Below, piece after piece: positions 51,501 to 63,500 of a DNA stretch of 64,000 bases. Where the stretch lies: the NCBI GenBank assembly GCA_026874595.1, contig CM049314.1, forward strand, positions 76,336,300 to 76,400,299. The letters run 5' to 3'. The stretch's first letter is position 1; each line of letters starts with the position of its first letter. Source of the stretch: Sipunculus nudus (lineage: Eukaryota > Annelida > Sipuncula > Golfingiida > Sipunculidae). The position numbers and the translations under genes were made by a program. The notes under the pieces were generated by a model. It worked only from the letters and a program-made list of their open reading frames with translations, ran no database searches and was not told the DNA's origin.

Positions 51501-54500
51501 TGAGGTCAACTCAAATTTTCATTGTGAAAGAATGTATGGTCCTAAAGAAGTATGTCTAGTTCAAATACAAGATTGCTAAATAAGTCTTGCTTCACTTAAA
51601 TAGGGTATGAATGAAACTAAGAAAATGTGAATACCAAATAGAACTTATCATAATATAAAGATAAAGTGATTACACTCTAATTGTTATACTGAGTAAAAGG
51701 TTAAGTAATCACAATATGACTGATCTAGAGTTCATTAAGAATGCTTACTTGAAAGTTCATAACGATGATAACTTCATCAAAAGATTCCATAGCTACCCCA
51801 CTCAAAACTTGAAATATGTACATAAAAAGCTAGGACATTGTAAACACCTACCTTGACAGCTGTCTCCATCCCAGTATTTACCGGTACACGCATTGCATTC
51901 AGCGGACGAGGAAGCGGATGCACATGAGGCAGCTATTTCAGTAAAAAGGTAGAATTTAAGAATGAATCTGTCATAATATAGCCTGATCAATCTTACTCCT
52001 AGCGTGAAATTACACACTAAATTTAAATACACATTTTATATATACATATTATATAACCATGAACATATTTACTGATAGAAGTATTAGTGTTAAAATCCTG
52101 ACTAACTAATACCTCTTTCACACCGAAAAAAAACCCGTATTGAAACCGTTTTTAATGAGAGCAATCACGCGGCAAGCCAAAGCGTTTTAGGAGGGGGTAT
52201 CGATCCGTTTTGAATGATTTTGTCCGCTTTGCTAAAGTGTGTGACAACTTTAGAGCGGTTTGGATCTAGATCTAGATTACAGCGCAAGCGCGAATGTTTG
52301 TGTCAGCATGTGTTACATTGATCCACATGTGAATTGTACACCGGATGCTTCGGTGCTAGATTCCCGTGTGAAGGCAGTAACAGAGATTCAAAATGATTTG
52401 GCCAAACGTTTTGTGTGTGAAAGGGGTATAATATTATGGTCTGATAGGTATCAATAAATATAAAATAATCATGGACAGATTTACTTATACAGGTATTTGT
52501 GTTAAACCCCTTCCTCACCGATTAAGGTCCTAAATGATGGGTATATACAGATGTATGGAGGGCGTGTACTTATGAAAACGTGCTTACCTCTACAGGTACC
52601 GCTATTCCAGTATTTATCAGCGCACCAAGAACACGCAGTTTGGGAGGTGATGGCAGAAGCAGATCCACTGCAAAGGTTGTCCGTGACGACACCTGGTGGG
52701 GAAATTGGGAACAACTTGGTAATTCCATCTTGGGTATCATGTATTCATTTATTATAGTTTAATTATATATATATGAAAGACGTGATGATGATGACGTTGT
52801 AAAATAGATATGTAATATAATCTTTAATTGTTAGGTTAATTATTTTATGATGAACAAAGGAACATTTACTGTATGCAATATCAGACAAAACAAAAAATTA
52901 GATATAATGGTTTGACAGTGTTTGTATTCACTCACTTCGACACGACATGGTCCAAGCATAGCCGTAATTGTTGTCGCAGTTTGCTTGAGTTGTAGTTGAT
53001 GTGATGGCTGTGTTAACAAAATGAGGTATTAAACTTACATTGAAAAGTTAAATTCCTTGACTAGACCTTGAACTACAATTGAAATTCTTTATGATTGCAA
53101 AAGTCTACGTATTTAAAGAGATAATACAACCTTACTGAATAATAATGTGTATACAAGAAAGATGGCCTCCGCTGCTTCTTTTCGTAAAGTTCATTAGCCC
53201 CTGTGGCTGCAAGCATGCATTTTTCTTCTTATGACCCATTTAGTTTGAACGATCATTCACAGCTTTCAGCTTTGAAAGAAGAAATTTAATATTCCTTATA
53301 TATTTTAATTGGTTTATACTTTAGAAATAACATTTATGAAGACAAATACCTGTAGTATATTACGTGTCCATGTTGTCTTAATAATAATCAGGGGGGTTTG
53401 CAGTTTATATATATATATGTTTTCTTTTAACTATTATGCCTATAGAAAGGTTTAAAACAAATGTTCTGCTATTGCTAAGCAGGTACTAATGATGTAGTTA
53501 TAAATTAACGTTTGGTGGGGTCTTAATATGTTTAAATGAGCATTTATTTCAACCTAAGAAGAAGTAATTATACTACCGGTACAAGATGATGACCCATCAT
53601 AAACTTTGCCGAGGCAAGCAGGACATGTAGTGGCTGTTCCGCTGGAGGAGCACTGGCCGGATGTAACTTAAATGAGAATGTGGATTATATTTAATTTTCC
53701 CTCAATGCAACACAAACAGGAAGGCATCAGTATAAACTTTATTTGAACAATCGGAAAGGTTTGCAAATTTCAACCCAAAGCAGAGCTAAGTCCGCCATAA
53801 TACACAGACTGAAATAAGAAATATAGTTGCTTATATAGCTAAGAACATTACCTGGCATTCATTTTGTTATGAAAGTTATACTTTAGTGAAACGATTTTAT
53901 TGTAAGTAGTAACATTATTTACCAGGGGAAGCACTATCCGACCACAGAAACACGAAATCATAATAGAATTATAAGAATTCAGAATAAACTGTATAGTCCA
54001 AAAATAACTAAGTGACAAATTCCATATTTTTGTTTGTACATACAATGTAAATCCATTGAAATATATATTTAAATGAAATAAATCCCACACTTACCTCAAT
54101 AGTGCTTAGTGTAACTAATGCAGCAAAGCGATTTCGAGTGTAATGTATCTTTGGACTATCTTTTGACAGACCTACTATTTTTATTAAAGCACACGCACGA
54201 AAAAATCTTAATGTTAATTTGAGTACTTACGGGTAGCGCAGGCGGAATTTGAATACACCAGTATGTTCTTGCATGCTTCACACGTACCCTGTGTCTGAGA
54301 GTTAGACGCTGCGAGGCAGTCAACAGCTGAAGCAGTGAAAATGATATTTCATTAACGATACATAAGTCAATATTCAGTCGAAGCTGTGAAAACATATTCG
54401 TCGTTACATTATGATTAAGTCTAACTTGTAAAAAAGATCTATACATGAGAAACCACTAGTTTTACTCGTATGCCCGGTGCTCACTTAAAATAATATGATA

Positions 54501-57500
54501 AAAAGTGCAGTAGTTAAGAACAACCATGCGCTTTGAAAATGTTACGTACAAGCAAGAACCACTAGGTTACAGAAGAATCAGATTAACAATAAGCTGATAG
54601 AATAGTACCTTTACAGGAAGAAGAAGCCCAGTAATGGTGCATGCAGTATTCACAGTTATCCTGCGTGCTTAGAGCCTGGTCATGGCAGTTTACCGCTGAA
54701 ATCAAAATATAAATTACTTATGAGTTCTTTGTTTGACGTTCTGGGAAATTACCATTATAATACGAAGCCTAGCTTTTATAAACTTATAATATTGATAGAA
54801 ATGTTGTAATAATGTTTTCCTCAAATATATTGTGGAAACATGACTCCTGCTTTCTTTGTGTTACAATTTCAGAGAAACGGAGAAGCAAACTGTATTGAAA
54901 AACAAACGGAAACACGATCCAAATGTCTGTTACTACCGAATGCCACCAACCGAATGTGATTTTCTGCCTCTCACAAGGCAATGTTCATTTTTGTTCAAGA
55001 TCCTGGCAGATAAGTTCAGGGTTATGTCGTTCATTTGATTAATGTCTGAATATTCTACAGCTATATTAAGGCATGATGTTTAAAATGAATAGGGAGATTT
55101 GTATATCATCTTGTACTTTCTCCGTCTATCAGTTCTGTGATCTTAAATTTCATTCCTTGTCTCTCAGGTTGGTATTTTATAAAATTTGTCGTAGTCTGCC
55201 AGACCTGTCAGGTTTCATTTCCGTCATAATCTGTTAGGCAGATCACCTGATCTAACAATTTCTTCACACTAATTTCATCCAGCCCTACAGAAAACAAATA
55301 ACGGATTGCCACAAACCGAGTTATGAATAATGTTGGTATCGGCTATTATAACTAGTTGTACAATTTATGAAATATAACTAAAGTTTATAGTTATTTGCTG
55401 CCACATTAAACTGAAGATATGTCTTCGATTATACTAAATCCGATTATAGGCAAATAAGTCCCACTTTGTGTGTATGATCTGCTGTTGTTTGGAATATCAT
55501 GCGTATTTCATTTGTAATTTCCTTGTTTTTAAATTCTTCGTGTATGGCAATTGTCACAAGTACTGAAAAGCATAGATCTACTGTTCTTTGGCATTAAGGT
55601 GAGTATTGAATTTTCAATAGCCTTGTAATTGGTTCGCACTATACCTCAGTTATCAAATCCAATACCCTTGTTCTTATTAATATCTTGAAAAGTACGTGGC
55701 AGAAAATCTTTAAGAGAGCTCTTTAACCGCAATAGAATTAACCATTGTGGTAAAAATAAATGTTTCATGTGATTATATTGAATGAAAGATTTTATGTAAA
55801 TCACTCACTTAATGATAATAAAGTTCCAAATGATCTCTTTTCAAAATTAAATAGGTTCTTCCAGATTTACCTGAATCAATAGGGCAGTCTCACCTCTGGA
55901 ATCTTTATGAACGAGACTTAACGTCTTTATATAGTAGATTAAGAGTTTAATTTTAAAAATATATTTTATAAGCAAAGAAAAAATACCATTGGCGATAATA
56001 TGTTTTGCAAAATTAAGTCTCAGCTCTTTATATATACCTCAGAAAAAATGGTTTCAGTTCTTGAGCACATGTTGCAAATTCTTTGACCTTCAGAGGAGAG
56101 ATATTGGTCTATGACTTATCTTCTTTATTTGATTATAATTGCTAAAGGAATATCTGTTCTTGGTCAATGAGACGTGTGTCCCAAAACGAAAACGGATGAA
56201 CGCCGACGAAAGTTAATCACTATAGCTGAGATGACTTACTGAGAGCTTAGCTGAAATGCTGCTACAAGAAACATTTAAAAAACCAACATGTGCCAGTCAA
56301 ACAAAGTTCATGTACCAAAACCCCCAATAACCACATATATTGCCAAGAAAAATTTTCATTGGAGACCTTCACTGGTAGGTTGCTTTTATAAAAGTTATAT
56401 ACCATGCATTTACGTAAGCCCTAAGATGCCCTGATTAAGTACCATTCCTTCAGAATTAGAACCAGTGTTAACAACCATTTTGTTTACAAACAAATTAAAA
56501 AAAATATAACATTAGCACTTGTAACATATTCTTTTTATAGGGGTCAGAAAATGCATTTAATGACATTGTCCTCTACAACATACCCCACATACAAAGTAGA
56601 GCCCTTCTCTGGAAAAGGACATGTCGAAAACCTACGGGTGTCTAGGTACCTGTGTGGTCACCCGGTAGCATTTGACATCGCTCCACCCAAAAAAAAAAAG
56701 ACTAGAACGTGCGGGTATCCTTCTGATTGAACACCCAGTGTCTTTAAGCAACTACATTCGACAAGCGCCTCTCGATTCGACTCGTGTAACTGTTCTTGGT
56801 GTAATATGGATTAGGAATAATTTTATTGTCGTCTCTTTATGACTTAATTAACTACGATGTTTCAAAATGAAAGGCAGTAATGGCTAGCATGAGCGTAGTT
56901 ACTTGATAGTGTCCCATACACCACATAACTGTCTCTTCAAACCATTTCTTACATATTTGGTCGTGTATACAAGACAATCTTATACTTTAATCGTTTGGGA
57001 CGGCTGTACGTCTTATATCAGTCCTTCTTTTTATATGTAGCCGATAATACCTGTTTCAAACCCCTACAAAACAGTCGAATCAAAGAAGAAAGGTATTTCT
57101 AATATTGTACTTACCGACACAGCCTCCGGCGTTTGAATTAGCCGTCGCATCCCATTTATATCCTGAACATGCATCGCATTTTGCTTGACTATCGGCGCTG
57201 GAGCAAGTCACTAAAAAGGACAATTGTTATACTTAAATCCATTGTTTCTGAAATTCTTGAATGTGATGTTTGATTCACTGTCGTTAATTATGCATCAGTT
57301 ATTTTCTATTTAATGCATTATTATCTTAACTATATAAATAATATGAATGATTGATAAATATTTCGCTCTTCTTAGTAGCAAAATCTCATCAATTTCCTTA
57401 GACGTTATACAATTTTTGCATGGAAAATATTCGAAAGCACAGCTTAACCAATCAAACTATAAGAGGATAAGTATAAATATATGTATGAAAATTTACCAGC

Positions 57501-60500
57501 TGCGCAGTTTGATCCGTCCCAGTAGGCCCCAAGACAAGCAGTGCATTTGTTCTGGTCTGTGATTCCCGATGGGTTCGCGCAGTCGGCATCGTTATCTAAT
57601 TAATTAATAATAATAATAATAAGTCGTGAGCAAAAAGAACACACTGTGCATGCACTTCATTGTAGTTGCCTACAAATCAAGAGTGAAAACACGTTTTCAT
57701 ATTGATCAAAATATGATTCGAAATGTCCAGATGGTGTCAAATGGTGAACGTCGATTTTTTTTTTAATTTCTCATTTAATCTAAACAAAAAAAAATCAAGT
57801 AAACATACGTATTTAGAGTCAGGGAGAGCAAGGGTCCGGAGGACAAGATTCTTGACGTATACAGCACATTTTCCTCAAGTCAATGGCTACTTAAACTGTA
57901 TATCCAACTATTTAAGCAGAAGCTATAAATATGTGGGATATTATTTGTCTAGATAAACCTCCTGATAAATGTTGTGGTAATCAAGTACTACCGGCATTTT
58001 ATTATATAGAATATAGAATGAAATTAATTGAAATATCCGATCAACCTTTGAGATACCTCACGATGTCAGACAATATATCTGCAAGGTGATTAGGGTAGCC
58101 GTTGATCTTACCTTGGCATGCACTTCCATCCCAGTATTTATATGGGCGGCAGCGGTTGCATGACGCCTGGTCCAAACTCTGGGCCGTGCAGTCCACAGCT
58201 AAAACCAGTCGAAGAAATGCAACATGTTTTATAATTCATTTCAAATATTTGGTTAATTTTGGATTTTTTTCGCAACCATAAAGGAATTATGTTTTTTTTT
58301 GTGGTATGCCACTATTTTTTACTCCAAAACGATCAAAGGAAAAGTTCAGGTATTTTCAAATTAATATCATAATTATATCTGGTTACATCCATCCAATAAT
58401 TTTATTTCTTGATTTATTTTATTTTATTATTTATTTTATTTCTATATTTCTTAATTTATTTGAAGGCGGCCTTCATCCAGACGCTTTTTCTTTTACGAAG
58501 CAATAGAAAATTGTTGTAAGGTGAATAATATATTAAATTAAATATGTTGGTAGTCGAATACCATCCTTAAAGACCACTTTAGACCAGGAATGGTCAATAT
58601 ATAACTAACACCTGTAGACAGGGACGCACCACTGACAATCCAGTGTCGCATAAGCATTCCGTGTAAACACGGCTCATTAGGTGTAAACAGGGTACGTTTC
58701 GTGTAAACACGACTCATTAGGTGTAAACAGGGTACGTTTCAGTGTGAACAGGACTTATATTTAGGCTGATATGAGTGTGCACATAGAGTATAACACTAGT
58801 ATATGTCATGCCCAGCTTATTGTAAAAAATACACTGAAAAAATTAATAAATAAATAAATTAATAAAATAGTATATAAAGATATTTGTCGACAGATAAGTT
58901 TTCTGCAAGGGATTGGTTTAGTTTCCGGATTGTTGACACTTTTACCCGTTAAATTTCTTTTCGAATAATATGGAACCGGTCGATTTCAATATTTGGAAAA
59001 GATGGTGTGGTCGGTGATTAGAATCATTTACTATAGCATTTGTTTCTGAAGCGATCTCTTATTGTAAATGGATTTAGAAGACGGTACAGAAGTCCCGCCT
59101 ATCTTCCCAGCCGTTCAAATAACCCTATTAAGTAGCTCCCGTTCCTAAGAATTTATGTTTCCTCCCCACACAGTGACAGAAAGAGCGTCAAGACACTCAC
59201 TATAACTGCTCTGTAAACTTTTAGCAGAACCGTTTGGCCTGGACCAAACCCTTTAAGTCTAGTTAAAAAGTACAACCGCTTTTGGGCCCTCTTTATACAA
59301 TTATTTACATATCCCCCCCACTTCAAATATGATGATATGGTGATACCTAAAATTTAAAATAATCCAAAATTTTCACAGCAGAACCATTCATTTCTTTGGG
59401 CAAGACCTCTGATCTTTTACGCCGAAAGTTATTGATCATCTCCTTGATTCCACCAACATCAACTCTAAGTCTTATCTAATTTATTGTATTCAGTTTGAAC
59501 TTCGCTTTCATCAGTGTGAACAGGACTTGCATCAGTGTGCATATTGCTTTTTTTCACATGTGAACAAAGCTAACGTCAGCTTAGACAGGGCTTTCTTCAG
59601 TGTGAACAGTGCTTACTTAAGTTAACAGGGCTTGCTTCAGGGTAAACAAGGCTTGCTTCAGTGTGAACAGTGCTTACTCGGTGGTAATGATGCTTACTTG
59701 CAGAGTGAAGAGAGCCTTTTAATTATTTCACTTCAAAGCCATACATGATGGATTAATGAATATGAATATTATTGCTGCGCTTAAATAAGGCTTAACATCT
59801 ACATTTTCCTATTTGTGTAAACGCATATATCATGTCTGCTGGACAAAGTAAGACACAAATTCATATAAAAGCTAACCCTAACCCTAAACGCATATATCAT
59901 GTCTGCTGGACAAAGTAAGACACAAATTCATATAAAGGTAATAACCTTTTTAATAATAACTGGTCTCTGCCGGTCAGTGGGTTAATTCTAAATGTCGCTA
60001 CATAATTGATTGTAAAGGTTTTGTTGAAGACACAATAGAATACATATGGGTAATATCGAGGCAAACAGACAAAAAACTTACCCACACAGCTTCCACTTGA
60101 CCACTTGTGAGAGAGACATTGTTTGCATTTTGACTCACTGTCAAGTGCTCCAGTACAGAGGGTTGCGGCTGTTAAAGAAGATAAAGTAGTAGAACTAGTA
60201 GGAAGTAGTAGAACTGGTTATAAAATCATATTCGATCAATGAACGAAACAAGAAAAAAGACCGCTGATCAATGATTAATAATTTGATGCACCTCCTACAC
60301 TACCATAAAATATGCTTTAGAGCATTGTGTCTAAAATATACACGGAGTTCAGTCTCACCTTCAATCGGTCTGAAAGGTCACGTTACCGAACAGGTTGTTT
60401 ACACTTGTTCGCTACACAAGATTCAGTTTTAATGCTGATACTCTATATCCCTTCTTTCTTGTATGTCTCATAAGGCTAGAATATAACTTTATAATACAAT

Positions 60501-63500
60501 TCCTGTCGTTTATGATCGATTTTGTCACCTATTTAACTGATTATGAAAAAAAAAACGACAATCATTGATATTATCGATTAATTGGCACTCCGGTCAAGGA
60601 TGTACAACGAAGAAGTTGCAAAAGTGGCCACCCTTTAACAGAACAATCACATGTTAAATAAAAAGTTTATCTCATATTAAATAATTCATTATATTAATTT
60701 TCAATTAAATAAAGTTAGATAAAAAATTACGTTGTGTCTCGCAGTGTCCCCCCCAATAGCGGTTTTTACAAGATTCACATGCACTCTGGGTTGTAAGGGT
60801 GTTTTCAGCTGCACAGTTGACGTCTGAAACGTAAAAATATAAATAAAATATCAGTGGTCTGGTAAATCCAACAAAGCTGTATTGAAATAATACTCATGAT
60901 AATTAACGTAACACGAGTAGCCTTTGATATAGACGTGTGTGAGTTTTAGTCTTATTATGACCTAGTGCCGCGTCGTAGAGGGCCAAGAAGATAATATTCA
61001 GAAAAGCATGGCTCTTAAGGATTAGCTACTGCTGTTTTAATATAATTATTCTTAAACGCATTTACATTATCTTTATATTTTTCTTTTACTATACATTAAA
61101 TGTTTCTATGAGCTAAACTTTACATTTTCTTTTACCTGACTAATTGTTTTACCTGTATGATTTCTTTTAATTTCATGTTAGTCCATAATTTAATTCATAT
61201 CCACTTGAACAATTTTGCTGGATTAAAATTTAACTATAAATAAGCATTTTATTTGAAACTGATAGCCCTTTCACACCGTGTGCATGTGTGTTTCTTTGTC
61301 GACAAATCGGTACACTTAAAATTTGTAAACATGCGGATGTCTTTTTACATTTGAATGCATGAACTGAAGTTTTCCAGTTATGATGCTTTAATGATATAAC
61401 AAACTATATTTTTCTAGAGAACTTTTGATGTATTTAATTTATCCTTCAATTAAACATTTACTTGTAGGACATATAAGATCCTTACGAAAATCTCCTTTTC
61501 CGTTTGAACAATTAACACGCCTGTCAAAAATCTATTAACAAAGGTTACATAAATACATTTCCAATTAGCCATATAATTTAATTTAGAATTTAAGATGGAT
61601 TAAATGTATAAAATGTGCATTTTATATCCTTGGATTAAGACGTCATAAACATATGCCTGTGTTTTGTATCATGAGAGCATGGGAGTTAATAACTCCACGT
61701 TATAATGGTTTAAACGTAAGTTCGGCTTCAGTATTCAGGATGATAATGTAGAAATGCTTGTTCCTTTTTCAAATACTTTTCCTAGCCGCCGCAACTCATT
61801 TGTAAAGATCATTTAGCTTCCCAAATACCCTATGATACTCACTGTTGCATTGGTTATTGGAGTAGGTGGCCCCAAGACCAGCAGCGATGCACAAATTACA
61901 CTGGCTTGAGGTGAAAGAGACTACGTTGCTGCAGTTCAAGGCTAAAACATAATAACATGATATTTCGGAAAAATATAGATTGGTTTAATGAACAAATAAA
62001 ATGCTGCATAAACAGATAAATCTATTTGAAATAAAACTAATAATTATTATAATAATAATGGCAACATTAATAATAACAATAATGGTATATATATACATTT
62101 TCATATCTAAAGAACAACTATATGTATAATACATATATATTAGCTTATATTTTATATGGTATTTAGAATAAAGGTGCGAAATCTAAAATATTGTGTATTT
62201 TCGAATTAAGTATTTGTCTTATCTGTATCTAAGTGTCCATACTTTGGCAGCTGGAGGTCAGATACTTGTTGTTTCCACAGGATTCACAACTAGTCTGCGT
62301 TGTTGCAGCTGAAGCGGCAGGACAGGCTGGAAAAGGATACGCAAGAATTTAAATAAATGTGTTGTTTCTTGTAACGACCGTTACAGTTTTGTTCTTTTAT
62401 AGAAGACAGACACAGGAACTCACAAGTTATAGGAACCAGAAAAAAAATGATGTGTGTTTATACTAGCCACTTGACCATAACCGACCTATTATATATAAAG
62501 GCTGATTCCTATCAATAAATGTACTCCTGTTGCCCCTGCAAGGAATATCCCCTTCATATTTTGCGTATTTTATAGGTAGCAGGTGTCGTCACAAAGTAAG
62601 ATGTTTATGATTCTTTCAGGTTTAGGCTAGGTAAATTTGTATGAAGCAAGCTGATATGATGGTTTATATTTTGTGTCCCACTTGATGCAACTTTTAACAT
62701 TGTATACAATTAACGATTGTGTCGGTACAATAAACCAAATTTTTTTGGGTGTAATGTAAATAAAAATACCCTACCAATTTCAAGTCGGTATCTGTAATGT
62801 ACTGTTTACCTGTTGGTATGTCATTATAACTTACCAGAGCAGGCATTGCTCTCCCAATATACACCAGAACAGGCTTGGCAAGAAGACTGCACATGATTGG
62901 CCAGCGTTATGCTTGAACAGTCTGCCAAGAGAGCATACTTTTATTAATAAAATACAGATATCGCAAAGATGTTGTTGCCCCGTTCAACATACTCAGGTTA
63001 ACATAGATTATTGGTGTCACATTTGATGATTTTTTAAAATGCACATTTTCAGAGGCAACACTAGCAGGCCATGGTTATGAAACCATGAAAAATCATCTGT
63101 AATTGCCTCAAACAAATACGAAAAAAAATCTAAAACATCAAATGGCTCATGGCTTTATTCTACTGCAACTCTTAATGAATTTAATACGGCAGAACAGATG
63201 GGATAAAATCGTAACAGATATTTTGAGTAAAGGATTATTATAAAGCAGCACAGATATATTAACAAGTTAGAGTATGATGGCTATTTACCTGTACAAGCGC
63301 TATTGGAGAAAGCCTTTCCGGAAACACACTGGGAGCATGTCGTTGTACTCGAGCAGGAAAGGCAGTCAGCCATGCAAACTGAAAACAAGGAATTTAACAA
63401 TTGATAATGAAATAATTTATCATTCTAGTATTAATTTACTGTTATCTTCTAATCTCCGATTATATGTCTTTACAGCCGAGCAGGAGTACTGCGCATCTGT

